Assembly (NCBI RefSeq): GCF_000293805.1
Contig: NZ_AMBZ01000005.1
Coordinates: 248,001-312,000, forward strand
Length of the DNA stretch: 64,000 nucleotides
Direction: 5' to 3'
DNA from: Paenibacillus alvei DSM 29
Lineage (GTDB): Bacteria > Bacillota > Bacilli > Paenibacillales > Paenibacillaceae
A program made the translations under genes and the position numbers. The notes below the pieces were generated by a model that saw only the letters and a program-made list of their open reading frames with translations, did not search any database and was not told the origin of the DNA. Of this stretch, positions 40,965 to 50,288 are shown one piece after another. Numbering within the stretch: the first letter of the stretch is position 1; every line of letters starts with the position of its first letter.

Positions 40965-41498
40965 TTAAAAACTATTCTTTATGGGTTGAGTATAATCCCA
41001 ACTTATTAAGTTAATTTTGTATTGTTCAAGTAATTGATCTGCAAGAATTAATCGAGTACTAGTTATGCGATCATTTTTCTCAATTATCAGACCATTAGGA
41101 AAACTAGAATCATGCTCCAATGTGGTATCTAAATCCCCCATATAGTATTCAGCACTACCTGGATAGTAAATGATCCTTTTCGTATCATCCACTTTTAGCA
41201 ATATTATTTCTTCATTTTTACTAGCCAATCGTTCATTCCATTTGCGAAATTTTCCTCGGCCTTCATCTGAACCAATACCATCAAATTCGCATATTAAAGT
41301 GTCTTCGACAACCTTCCGTTGCCCATTAATTTCATACTCTAGACGAAACGGAAATTCTCCGTACGTAATTCTCGGGCTTGGTGGACTAGGCCCTAATTGA
41401 ATCCCAATATAAATGAAAAGCCATGGCAAAGTAATGTACACAAGGACAGCAAGTAGAATCAATGGAATACCTACTATCATTAACATTTTAATTTTCAA
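40965..41498 (-). CDS. membrane-anchored immunity protein, paralogue 1
   Basis: A 177-residue protein with one N-terminal membrane segment (about 5-30), then a soluble domain with ITYGEFPFRLEYEINGQRKVVEDTLICEFDG. It is about half identical to the protein at 41911-42444. It follows a broken Rhs tip and precedes a terminator and R, so it is an immunity gene by position. Because its paralogue is paired with a lipase-like tip, membrane protection is plausible. Family not recognised. Confidence 0.65.
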   Translation of the reverse strand: MKIKMLMIVGIPLILLAVLVYITLPWLFIYIGIQLGPSPPSPRITYGEFPFRLEYEINGQRKVVEDTLICEFDGIGSDEGRGKFRKWNERLASKNEEIILLKVDDTKRIIYYPGSAEYYMGDLDTTLEHDSSFPNGLIIEKNDRITSTRLILADQLLEQYKINLISWDYTQPIKNSF

Positions 41499-41805
41499 TT
41501 AATATCCCGCCTCCGTCAAAGCACTTTTGACTGAATCCATTTTGAACCATTCGGTGTGACAAAACATACTCTGTGTTTAGTTTTTCCATCCACCAAAAAG
41601 TGATTTTTATTATAATCCTTTTTCGTTGCACTATGTATGTGCTGTGCCATGATGCTGTTAGGGATATTCCCCGTTGGATCAATATATTTTAGCGGATTGT
41701 TCTTCACATACACAAATAAAATTTAAACTTAACGGTTTCCTAAACTCCCCATCATATGTATCCCCGTAATAATCGTCCGATCGTACCATCTTGCGCGCAA
41801 TATTC
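41488..41805 (-). pseudogene. orphan Rhs tip, decayed
   Basis: A stub of the Rhs core (YVKNNPLKYIDPTGN) is followed by a short tip with KNHFLVDGKTKHRVCFVTPNG and an early stop in one of two overlapping frames. Upstream to about 41805 the core is recognisable but carries several indels. Its immunity gene overlaps its end. Confidence 0.6.
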
Positions 41806-41849
41806 ATTTTACATGTTACCATTCTGAGGATTAGTGCTGTAAAATGCAG

Positions 41850-41890
41850 AACAACCTATAACCGTTTTATCGAGATTAGTTATAGGCTGT
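41850..41890 (-). terminator. Immunity-gene terminator
   Basis: CCTATAAC/GGTTATAGG stem followed by TTGTT on the minus strand, after the gene at 41911. Confidence 0.65.
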
Positions 41891-41910
41891 GTGCTTAAAT
41901 TACATCTTAT

Positions 41911-42444
41911 TTACTTTGCGGATTCAATAAATGTATTCTTGATTGGTGGACTTGACTCCCAGCTTATTAGTTTAATATGATATTTTTCAAACAATTCATC
42001 CGCTCGAATTACCCTAGTGCTTCCAATATCCTTCTCTATGATTATTGCATTAGGGAACAAGGGATTGTATTGTCTATATTCCTTTAAATCCCCCATATAA
42101 TAATTTGCACTTCCTTCTGAGTAAACTATTTCGCTGTTGTTATTAATTTTCAACAAAGTAATATTTTTATTTCCACTTACATACCGCTGCTTCCATTTTC
42201 TATGCTTACCTTGCCCTTCATCCATTCCAACCCCATCATACTCACAAATGACCGTATCTTGAATAACCTTTCTTTCCCCATTTATTTCATAGACTAACTT
42301 GAAAGGAAATTCCCCATAGGTGATTTCTGGACGAGGAGGATCTGGTTGAAGTAGCAGTCCAATATATATTAGAGCCCACGGTAGTGCTACAATACAGAAC
42401 ACTAAAGCAACTAATACGATTAGAATAACTTGTGTTTTTTTCAT
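41911..42444 (-). CDS. membrane-anchored immunity protein, paralogue 2
   Basis: A 177-residue protein with an N-terminal membrane segment and the same soluble domain as 40965-41498. Before the IS4 insertion its ATG lay only a few bases after the stop of the lipase-like tip (43940), with AAGGAATGA as ribosome site. The IS now sits between them, removing co-transcription with the toxin. Immunity role inferred from that original arrangement. Confidence 0.68.
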   Translation of the reverse strand: MKKTQVILIVLVALVFCIVALPWALIYIGLLLQPDPPRPEITYGEFPFKLVYEINGERKVIQDTVICEYDGVGMDEGQGKHRKWKQRYVSGNKNITLLKINNNSEIVYSEGSANYYMGDLKEYRQYNPLFPNAIIIEKDIGSTRVIRADELFEKYHIKLISWESSPPIKNTFIESAK

Positions 42445-42455
42445 TTATATCATTC

Positions 42456-43936
42456 CAATAGCGTTGCATTAAATTTCAGACCTAATTACAAATTCTAAAT
42501 TGTACTAAAAATGTTAAATTATCGACGTCCATTCAAAGAAAAAATCTCCATAATTAGGGGAGCAGGTAGTCCTGTCCAAATCCCTAATCATAGGAGATCG
42601 TACATGGACAAGGATACACTACTTTCATCATTTGGTAAATGGGTCGCACCACTAAATGCACAAATCATTTCAGATTGGACGGATAAAACCGGCGAAGATA
42701 AGTACGTTAAAAAGCTGCATTCACTGGCCTATCTCTTGATCTTTATGGATGCACAGCTGCAGCAGCGAGACTGTTTACGAACTATCGTTACTGAATTGCA
42801 GTGTAACGAAGCGTTCCAGAAAGAACTTGGAATTACGTCCATAAGCACCTCACAGCTATCAAGGAAAAACAACAAGCTTTCCAGTGAGGTTTTGCAAAGC
42901 ATATTTGCGGATCTGGTCTTGAAAATCAGCGAGCACAGCCGTCCTGCTTCAGGGCGAATCGGCACAGTAAAATTGCTAGATTCCACGACGATGAGCCTAT
43001 GTTTAAGTAAATACAAATGGGCAACGTACCGAAAAACAAAATCCGGTGTCAAACTTCATTTGCGAGTAACCTTTTGCGATCCGGACACGGTTTATCCAGA
43101 AAAGGCAGTGCTTACACCTGCGAAGCCTGCGGATCGTACTCAAATGGATGCTCTTATTGATGAAACCGGAGCCACCTATGTGTTCGATCGCGGCTATGTC
43201 GATTACAAGAAGTATGATCATTACTGCAGGGAAGGCATTTTTTTCGTAACTCGTTTGAAGAACAACGCGGTCGTGGAGACGCTCTCCGAATTTCCAGTAG
43301 CCGAAAACTCCTTGATCCATCGGGATCAAATGGTTCGAATCGGTAAAGGAAAGAAACAGATGGAAGAGGCATTGCGACTTGTAGAAACGACCGATTTAAA
43401 GGGTAAGCTGATCCGCATCATTAGCAATCGCTTTGATTTAACAGCAGAAGAGATCAGTGAGCTGTATCGCAATCGTTGGAAGATAGAAACATTCTTCCGT
43501 TGGGTTAAACAGCATCTGAAGCTGACGCGTTTCTATGGAGAGCAAGAGAACGCGGTATGGAATCAGATCCTCATTTGTTTGATCGCATATAGCCTTCAGC
43601 TCTTGATGAAAATGGAGCTTGGTACAACGAAGAGCTTATTAGATCTACATCGACTACTTATCTCAATGCTGTATCAGCCCTGGGAAACGTTCAGAGAAGC
43701 TGTTTTTCGGAAGCCTGCTCGCACTTCCAAAGGTCGGCAGAAAGTCGTAAAGACCTAAGATTCAGGAAAATAGTTCCTTGAAATGATAGATATTACCAAA
43801 TGGGCGCGGCTACTTGCTTTCATAGAACCCTTAACTTTTTGGCTTATATGAAAGCAAGAAAACTGTAAATTATTTTATCTGCAACAATATCTTTCCTTTA
43901 ATATTTGCAGTGGGATTCTTTTATGCAACGCTATTG
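42456..43936 (+). mobile_element. intact IS4-family insertion sequence, 1481 bp
   Basis: The ends are imperfect inverted repeats starting CAATAGCGTTGCAT. They are flanked by a 9-bp direct repeat, ATATCATTC, at 42447-42455 and 43937-43945. One full transposase gene lies inside. Ends, target duplication and gene all agree on the boundaries. Confidence 0.9.
42604..43758 (+). CDS. IS4-family transposase (DDE)
   Basis: A 384-residue DDE transposase. First Asp in KLLDSTT (about 141), second in YVFDRGYVDY (about 200), and the IS4 signature Y-(2)-R-(3)-E-(6)-K in YRNRWKIETFFRWVK (about 296-310). ATG 42604 is set by AGGAG at 42592-42596. It is undamaged and could be active. Confidence 0.92.
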   Translation: MDKDTLLSSFGKWVAPLNAQIISDWTDKTGEDKYVKKLHSLAYLLIFMDAQLQQRDCLRTIVTELQCNEAFQKELGITSISTSQLSRKNNKLSSEVLQSIFADLVLKISEHSRPASGRIGTVKLLDSTTMSLCLSKYKWATYRKTKSGVKLHLRVTFCDPDTVYPEKAVLTPAKPADRTQMDALIDETGATYVFDRGYVDYKKYDHYCREGIFFVTRLKNNAVVETLSEFPVAENSLIHRDQMVRIGKGKKQMEEALRLVETTDLKGKLIRIISNRFDLTAEEISELYRNRWKIETFFRWVKQHLKLTRFYGEQENAVWNQILICLIAYSLQLLMKMELGTTKSLLDLHRLLISMLYQPWETFREAVFRKPARTSKGRQKVVKT

Positions 43937-44640
43937 ATATCATTCCTTTAATGCATTTATTACAGAACCCATAGAATGATTCTCGATTGAATTTTCTATG
44001 TTTTTCTTAAAATTCCAAATGTTCCACCTACCTAATGGGTACTGGCTACGTAAATAATGCACTGCTCCACCTGGAGTATCAACTGCACCAAAAAGTTCAT
44101 TTAATATTTCACCATTAACAACATATGCATTAATTTTCGCAGTATATACTTGATAATAAAGACCCACTTTAGTATTTACAAAAGTGCTTAACTTGGCTCG
44201 ATTAAATAATATAGCATTTTTGTTTGTGACAATTGCATTGGCCGCTGCTTCTGCACCTCCTTTCGAGTGTCCTACCATTGTTACTTCACTGTTTTTATGA
44301 CTACTTATAAATTTAATTTAGAAGCCATTTCAATTAATCTTTCAAGTCAGAAGATTCTCCAAAAGGTTGAGCAATGTTATTAATCCAATCAATAACTTTA
44401 GTAGGTATTGTACCTTTATTTACTAAAGTATATTCAACCTTACCATTACCCTTTCTTGAATATATCCCCATTTTCAATCCTTAACTATTACTCATAATAC
44501 CATCTAATATCCAATCATTAATTACTACGTTCTTCACATTATCTTGTGTTGCTCCGTAAATATGATCCGCAATTACTGCTGCTTCCATCACACCGTTGGA
44601 ATATGTTCACTTGAGTCAAAATATATCAATGGATATTCGA
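43937..44640 (-). pseudogene. orphan Rhs tip with lipase-like payload, decayed
   Basis: The last open frame (43940-44278) carries TMVGHSKGG, a GxSxG nucleophile elbow of alpha/beta hydrolases. Upstream, in other frames to about 44610, further matching pieces are read (EAAVIADHIYGATQ, MGIYSRKGNGKVEY, IDWINNIAQPFG). The whole resembles DUF2974-like lipases used as toxin tips. At least two frameshifts and loss of the Rhs part make it a pseudogene. The IS4 target duplication begins at its stop codon. Confidence 0.6.
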
Positions 44641-44864
44641 TAAAAAGGACGATGACCGTCTTCTAAATCCCTCCCAACATTAGTATATAGGTATTTGCAT
44701 CAAAACACGGTGGTATCTATGACAATGGGGGCGGATTTTTCATAAAGGGGATATTATTAAACCTTTATACGTGTGTGCAATTATATTGGAAAAATATCAT
44801 ACGGGGTTGATGAGTGTTAGGTTCTTTCTAGACATGCCGCCCGATTCATTTGGCACTGGCTGGG
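44641..44864 (+). repeat. R repeat, copy 2 with long left arm
   Basis: Core at 44816-44864 (TTAGGTTCTTTC to GGCACTGG). The left part, including ATCAAAACACGGTGG and AAAAATATCATACGGGG, matches the left arms of copies 3, 7 and 8. Confidence 0.75.
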
Positions 44865-44869
44865 ACAAT

Positions 44870-44915
44870 AAAAAAGACCTTGAAGGGATCAAAAATCCCA
44901 ACAAGGTTTTACAAT
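44870..44915 (-). terminator. Immunity-gene terminator
   Basis: AAAGACCTTG with a complementary CAAGGTTTT arm, after the DUF4279-like gene. Confidence 0.7.
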
Positions 44916-45001
44916 GGATAATTCCCATCAATTTCAATGCATCATGTTGCTTACTGTCTATCGACTTTTTATCGCCACTAATTTAACTTTATACATGCTG
45001 A

Positions 45002-45400
45002 TTAACTATCGACGCCACCAAATGATAGAATGTGAATTTGCAACCCCAATTCAAGTTCTGCAATCGACTTAAGAATTTCCGGTGCTATATCGATTCCCAT
45101 CTGCGCGTAATCTGATCTTAAATAGCAATTGAGGGACACGTCATACCTACTTTTTAATGAACTCAATTCATGACTTACATTGGATAGATGTCCTGCAATG
45201 CTCTCTAATGCTTTGTTAAGCGGACAAGTATTGGTTATTTGAATCTCAAATATCCAAACATCATAAAGTGCCTTTCTCTTACTTGTGAGAAAATCTCCTT
45301 TTCGGACAACAGATGTTGGTGTCAGATTTAGCTTACCTAATAAGTCAAAATCAAGGTTTGTAGAACTAATATTTAATGAACAATTACCTGTAATACTCAT
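45002..45400 (-). CDS. DUF4279-like immunity protein
   Basis: A 132-residue cytosolic protein. A beta-rich start with DFDLLGKLNLTPTSVVRKGD, a central W-x-F segment and an ending ELELGLQIHILSFGG fit the DUF4279 pattern, a family often seen as Rhs immunity proteins. It follows the tip ending at 45417 and precedes a terminator and R. Confidence 0.65.
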   Translation of the reverse strand: MSITGNCSLNISSTNLDFDLLGKLNLTPTSVVRKGDFLTSKRKALYDVWIFEIQITNTCPLNKALESIAGHLSNVSHELSSLKSRYDVSLNCYLRSDYAQMGIDIAPEILKSIAELELGLQIHILSFGGVDS

Positions 45401-45416
45401 ATAACCTCCACAGATT

Positions 45417-46244
45417 CTACTTTTTCGTCATGCTTTTTAATTCATTGGCAAATTCGAGAAGATCATCCCAACTAAAATTATCGTTTACTTTCATATTAAA
45501 TTCTTTCTTTAGTTGATGAATGTACTCACCAAACTTATTCCTATCAACCCCTACCCTTTTTGCAGCATCATTAACCATCTTTAAGTCCTTTTTAGCTGCA
45601 AACATCTGTAAATCCAATTTTAGTAAATACTCTGTAGTCTGATCAACGCTTTTCTTACCCATTGTCTTTGCAGCTAACTTAGCTACACCTTTTTAGGCAA
45701 GTGCAAAAGTACCATCAAAAACATAAAATAGTGGATCATCTAGTAATGGTACTTCTTTATCATTACCAAATAACAGCTCATTGTACATATCTTTCGTAAG
45801 AAATTTATAGATTATTCCGTCTTTAAAGAAGTTTGTTCTGTCTACCCTAGATTCATAATTCAGTCTAAGATAATTTGCTGCATCATGGGCAGATTGCATC
45901 ATAAGCAGGTTCTTTTCTTTCTGCCCAACAGAAAAGATAGATTGATACCTAAGTAGCGCTTCTTTATCTCCAACAGAAAACTCAATATGACCTGTTGGAT
46001 CGAGATATTTTAAAGTATTATTTTTTACATACGTGTACAAATTCAAACTTAAAGGACTTCCTATATCCCCTTCATACGTATCCTCATTGATAAACCGTCC
46101 TACACTTGGATCATACCATCTTGCCCGCAAATATTGCAGACTCGTTGCTGCATCCCAGTATTCGCCCGAGTAGCGGAAAATATTTGGAACCTTCTCTTCT
46201 TGAACCAACGGATTGCCCCAGATATCGTACGTATAGCGGTTGTT
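45417..46244 (-). pseudogene. orphan Rhs tip, helical payload, with nonsense codon
   Basis: A Rhs core stub (FRYSGEYWDAATSLQYLRA to DPTGH) is followed by a linker ending LLKLDLQMF, then a helical payload of about 60 residues (VDRNKFGEYIHQLKKEF). A TAA at 45693-45695 stands where the homologous cassette at 58792 has TAC. The linker is almost identical to that cassette, while the payload differs completely. The 5' end is cut by R. Confidence 0.65.
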
Positions 46245-46482
46245 TTATAGTCTCTGAATAACAAAAAATACGGGAGAAAACGAAAATAAGGTAATTAGAG
46301 CAAAACATGATGGCATCTGATGATTATAAGATTTTATAAGAGATAAAAATGGACGTAGAGGGGGGGATATTTTTCAACTCATTATATGTACGCACAACCA
46401 TATTAGATAAATATTATATGAGGTTGATTAGGGTTAGGTTCTTTTGGGACATGCCGCCCGATCATTCGGCACTGTGGTCGGC
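46245..46482 (+). repeat. R repeat, copy 3 with long left arm
   Basis: Nearly the same 235 bp as copy 7, starting TTTTATAGTCTCTGAATAAC and ending after GGCACTG. The left edge cuts a Rhs gene. Confidence 0.8.
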
Positions 46483-46513
46483 ATCCGCCAAAGAAAAAAC
46501 CACAATACGATGG

Positions 46514-46573
46514 TGAACTGTAACCCGTAAGATGGACACTTGAAAAAAGTGACCTCTTACGGGTTACAGTTCA
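46514..46573. mobile_element. 60-bp palindromic element made of two IS3-type ends
   Basis: TGAACTGTAACCCGTAAG and its complement face each other around a CACTT/AAGTG centre. It splits the arms of the terminator of the immunity gene at 46602 (AACCACAATACGA and TCGTATGTGG). The same end sequence borders the IS3 remnant at 53465-53525. Confidence 0.65.
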
Positions 46574-46601
46574 ATGTTGCACTCGTATGTGGCTTTGAGT
46601 A

Positions 46602-47063
46602 TCATTTGATTATTATCTTTTCAAATTCTATATACAATGTTGCACCCGATGAGAATAATATCTCATGTGATAATAATTTCCCATCTACGACAAGTAATTC
46701 GGACGCTATGCAATCGTGAATACCTAAAAAATCTATACCACTATTATCACCAATATAACTAAATTTAATAGTTTTCACTCGTTTATAATATATAGTTTGA
46801 TTCGTCTTACCAGCAAAAACTAATGTTATATTAAGTGGATGCGTTCCTCTTGCACTATCCTCAACCTCTAGTTTTTGGAACCTCAAATCGTGCAAACTAT
46901 TCTCGCTCACAGCCTTCCAAACCTTTTTTGAAACTCTCTCCTTTATCAAAAACAGTTCATTTTCATAATGCTGGAGCGCTTCAATCCATAATGCATTTAT
47001 TTTTTTGTCCTCTTCGCTCCCTAAACTCACTTCTTTGAAAAATACTTCTTTAAAATATTTCAT
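46602..47063 (-). CDS. probable immunity protein
   Basis: A 153-residue soluble protein with a helical first half (EDKKINALWIEALQHYE) and a beta-rich second half. Family not recognised with confidence; the front recalls DUF4085-like immunity proteins. It begins 13 bases after the end of the short tip at 47077. Role inferred from position. Confidence 0.6.
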   Translation of the reverse strand: MKYFKEVFFKEVSLGSEEDKKINALWIEALQHYENELFLIKERVSKKVWKAVSENSLHDLRFQKLEVEDSARGTHPLNITLVFAGKTNQTIYYKRVKTIKFSYIGDNSGIDFLGIHDCIASELLVVDGKLLSHEILFSSGATLYIEFEKIIIK

Positions 47064-47076
47064 TTGTATCCTCCAA

Positions 47077-47346
47077 TTACGGAACTAATGCAGGTCTTGG
47101 TATTCTAATAGGAATATTTATTGAACCACTCGGCACATTTATTCTAACACCATTTAAATAATACAAAAATTTTCCCTTGTAATCATTTATATCAATCATT
47201 CCGGTTTCATACATCATTTTAAAACTTAAATAATCCGATTGCGTACTAAAGTATACTACTTCACTTTCACTAGGATAGTAAGCGAGAAACGGATTATTCG
47301 GTACATACGTATACAAATTCAATCTCAGATACAGCGCTATGTTCAT
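47077..47346 (-). pseudogene. orphan Rhs tip, 5' truncated
   Basis: Begins in a Rhs core scrap (LNLYTYVPNNP) right at R copy 4 and has a tip of about 70 residues (YFSTQSDYLSFKMMYETGM). There is no secretion signal or Rhs shell left. The payload is not recognised. Confidence 0.55.
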
Positions 47347-47352
47347 TTAGGA

Positions 47353-47385
47353 TTTGCCGACCGATTCATTCGGCACTGGGTGGGG
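47353..47385 (+). repeat. R repeat, copy 4 (short)
   Basis: Only the right end is kept: GCCGACCGATTCATTCGGC and GGGTGGGGCA. Confidence 0.7.
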
Positions 47386-47397
47386 CATCCACCAAAG

Positions 47398-47437
47398 AAA
47401 AAACCACAATACGATAGCAAGCCGCATTGTGGTTAAA
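47398..47437 (-). terminator. Terminator after the CXXC-20-CXXC-like gene
   Basis: AACCACAAT and ATTGTGGTT around about 20 bases with T-run on the minus strand. Confidence 0.75.
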
Positions 47438-47493
47438 CAAAATTATTACTATTGGAGACTAATTTAAAGATTTATTAACATCCTTATTCATCA

Positions 47494-47854
47494 CTATAAC
47501 TGTTTATCGCCATCTGTACCTTCTTTTAATTTATATACCTTTGGGGTAACAAAATAAGATAAAAATACAAATAACAAAATAAAAATTACTGTGATTATGA
47601 ACAATAGAAACTTAGTAACAACGATTGTTTACTTCATCCATAATGTATTTTTCTAGTTTATCACCGTAGAAAGCATCCAGATAATAACTCAAAAATATAC
47701 CAGTAATAAAACTAGTGTAAAAATAAACTTGTCTTTTCCAAGGCCATACATACAATTGTGAACATTTACATTTATGCGCCTTCCATTGACCACTAAAAAT
47801 TAGCCATTTCAATGGAATCGGATTATTACATTGAAAGCATCTTAATTTTCGCAA
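47494..47854 (-). pseudogene. zinc-ribbon membrane protein (CXXC-20-CXXC-like), frameshifted
   Basis: The front has CFQC and, about 20 residues on, CKC, followed by two membrane segments, as in the TIGR04104-type small proteins. The frame breaks at T3 47628-47630; one base less would continue into VTKFLLFIITVIFILLF to a stop at 47494. It sits inside the cassette array between two immunity terminators, so it may be an orphan immunity gene. Start TTG 47854. Confidence 0.5.
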
Positions 47855-48011
47855 TTAGATAATCTATCCTCCTCTCATTTATCGTTTTGTAATTTAGATT
47901 CAATTGTAGTGACATTTAGTTTTTTCCAAATGAGTTTTTGATGTCTACTTTACCTGACGGGGTATTGGTTGAATGAATGATGATTTCATTTAACACCCAG
48001 GTAGCGGCAAA

Positions 48012-48048
48012 TAAATAAAGACCTCGAGGAAGCAAACCTCAAGGTCAA
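48012..48048 (-). terminator. Immunity-gene terminator
   Basis: GACCTCGAGG and CCTCAAGGTC around seven bases, after the gene at 48054. Confidence 0.75.
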
Positions 48049-48053
48049 ATAGT

Positions 48054-48545
48054 TTAAATTTCGACAATCATCAACCCATCCAAATATGACTCTATTGAAG
48101 AAATATCAAGCCATGGTGATTCATTCTCTCTAACTGAATAGAAACGTATAACAATGTCCTCACCATCATAAGAAAGTATGAGGCAAAAACTTCTTTGTGT
48201 ATTGAATTTTCTGTAGAGAACAGCCGTCCATACATCGAGTATTTTTATTGCAATTTTGAATATTTGACTAGGTTGAAAAACTTCATCAAACATCTCATTT
48301 AGGTGAATATGATTGTAATCTGCTTCAAACGCTGTTCTATCTGTTATAAATTGATTTGGTGAAAAATGATTTGGTAATTCAACATTCCTTTCTTGTTTCA
48401 GGAGGACACAACCATCCCACTCAATAAAAGCCGGAAAAATAATGTTCTCAATGCCATTGATATCAATATTACAATTAATTGCTTGTAATTCTGTATTTAC
48501 TAATTCATCAAGGTACTTTTGCATCTTAGAATTTATTTTCAACAT
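48054..48545 (-). CDS. probable immunity protein
   Basis: A 163-residue acidic soluble protein directly after the toxin tip at 48552. The end reads as a beta-rich domain (FCLILSYDGEDIVIRFYS). Family not recognised. GAGGTGAGA precedes the start. Intact. Confidence 0.62.
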   Translation of the reverse strand: MLKINSKMQKYLDELVNTELQAINCNIDINGIENIIFPAFIEWDGCVLLKQERNVELPNHFSPNQFITDRTAFEADYNHIHLNEMFDEVFQPSQIFKIAIKILDVWTAVLYRKFNTQRSFCLILSYDGEDIVIRFYSVRENESPWLDISSIESYLDGLMIVEI

Positions 48546-48551
48546 CTCACC

Positions 48552-49620
48552 TCATTTTCGAACATAAGGACTTTCACCAAGATACTGCGTTAGTCCCACA
48601 TTTAATTTCTTAACAAAATCAGGGTCGTTAAGCATATTATTAACACTTTTGGGAGCAAGATTTCCTTTAGAGTCTACGAATGCTCCTTTTTGTGAGTCAA
48701 ACAAATACTTCTTGTTGTTGGCATCTTGGTAGTGAATCTGTCCAGGTCGTTGCCCGGGATTAGGGTTTTCAACATCAATTCTTGCTTTACTACCTTGTGC
48801 TTTCCAGACAGTTTTACTGGTAACCTGCGCCCCATTTGCCCCGAACATCCCCTTTGTTTGTCCTAACCCAAAAGCCATAGACCCACCTAGAGCAGCAGCC
48901 TCTAGAAGAGATGCCATCTGCCATTCATCATACTTATCTAGCAGTTGGCCTCTTGCCCATTCAGCATTCCCCTTACTATTTTCATATGGACTTGTCTGAG
49001 TCAGCAACCCAAATAAATACTTAAATCGATTATTATTCGAATCATCAAATACAGCTTGGAATTTTGATCCGAGATAGGATCTATAGTTCCAATAATCCGG
49101 ATTTTTTGAAGTTATCTGCATTGCTTCATCAATTACATATTGAATTTCTAAAAGTTGATACGATTCATATCTATGTCCACTTGGATCCCAATATATTAGC
49201 GGATTATTCTGTACATAGGTATATAGGTTTAATGTCAGTGGATTACCTAGTTCCCCTTCATACGTATCCTCATTAATAAACCGCCCGATACTTGGATCAT
49301 ACCATCTTGCGCGCAAATATTGCAGATTCGTCGCTGCATCCCAGTATTCGCCCGAGTAGCGGAAAATGTTTGGAACCTGCTCCTCCTGAACCAATGGATT
49401 GACCCAGATGTCGTACGTATAGCGGTTCAGTACATTGCCTTGCGCATCCCGAATCTCAGTAATGTCGCCGTGCCCGTTGGATACGTAGTATTGCATGCCT
49501 TGTCCTGGTACCTGACGAGCCAGCAGCTTGCCGTTCGAGTCGTGGACATACGCTGCAGTAATTGTAACGCTGCCGTTTCCTTCTACCTTGCCTTCAGCTA
49601 CGATTTTCGTTCGATCATAT
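48552..49620 (-). pseudogene. orphan Rhs core and tip, 5' truncated
   Basis: Starts inside the Rhs sequence (KIVAEGKVEGNG) at R copy 5, keeps the whole core to DPSGH, then a linker (NRFKYLFGLLTQTSPY, shared with 50289-51290) and a payload with RIDVENPNPGQRPGQIHYQD. That payload is common in Rhs tips but I cannot name it. No start or signal peptide remains, so it is a donor or relic. Confidence 0.65.
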
Positions 49621-49632
49621 GGGGACGATGAA

Positions 49633-49681
49633 GGTTAAGTTCTTTCGGGACATGCCGACCGATTCGTTCGGCACTGGGTGG
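49633..49681 (+). repeat. R repeat, copy 5
   Basis: Core from TTAAGTTCTTTCGGGAC to GGCACTGGG; the inner palindrome reads GCCGACCGATTCGTTCGGC. Confidence 0.75.
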
Positions 49682-49689
49682 GTGGAGTT

Positions 49690-49731
49690 AAAGAAAGACC
49701 TCAAGGAATCTCATCCTTGAGGTCAGAAATC
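49690..49731 (-). terminator. Immunity-gene terminator
   Basis: GACCTCAAGGA and TCCTTGAGGTC around six bases, after the gene at 49733. Confidence 0.85.
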
Positions 49732-49732
49732 A

Positions 49733-50287
49733 TTATGAAAATTGTTTTAGAAATTCATTCACCCAGTCAATGTTGGAATTATACTCTCTTTGATTATGCT
49801 CCCAGTACTCAATAAATTTTTGTTTGCAAGTCACATGCTTGGGGTATAAACTCTGAACCTGTTCTATCAACTCTGTACTACCACCCAACACAGCATGCCC
49901 TTCGTGAGAAATAATTACTCCCCAATTGCCGTAAGTAGAATAAATTGCGTTTTCAATTACAATAGGGATATCTGTATAATCCTCGAATGTTGATGAAGTT
50001 GCGCCCACCCAGTGACTATGTTCGTAAGACCCACTGGATAATGACTTGGAAAAGCAGTCACCTTCAATTTCGGAAATAAAGAAGTCATCTTCCCCAAAGT
50101 GGCTGATTGCTTGACGAAGAATATTAAACTGCTCTTCTTGAAGGTAGTACCCATCAGTAGGAAACAAAAGTAACTTAGCTTTGATATTATCAGTAAAGCA
50201 ATTGTCAAAGGGGTCTTTATTCTTGAATACCTTAACAAAATTAAGTTCGAGATTTTTAATGGCTTCAATTTCAGTAATCTTTTTCAT
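49733..50287 (-). CDS. probable immunity protein
   Basis: A 184-residue soluble protein. GGAGG stands 6 bases before ATG 50287, which nearly touches the toxin stop at 50289. Central motifs are SHWVGATSS and YGNWGVIISHEGHAVLGG. Family not recognised; immunity by position. Confidence 0.65.
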   Translation of the reverse strand: MKKITEIEAIKNLELNFVKVFKNKDPFDNCFTDNIKAKLLLFPTDGYYLQEEQFNILRQAISHFGEDDFFISEIEGDCFSKSLSSGSYEHSHWVGATSSTFEDYTDIPIVIENAIYSTYGNWGVIISHEGHAVLGGSTELIEQVQSLYPKHVTCKQKFIEYWEHNQREYNSNIDWVNEFLKQFS

Positions 50288-50288
50288 A

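Noticed and set aside
44771..44986. plus-strand frame over R reading DMPPDSFGTGW, repeated at other R copies
   Set aside because: The frame is conserved only because the DNA repeat is; copies 1 and 3-6 break it and no start site is shared.
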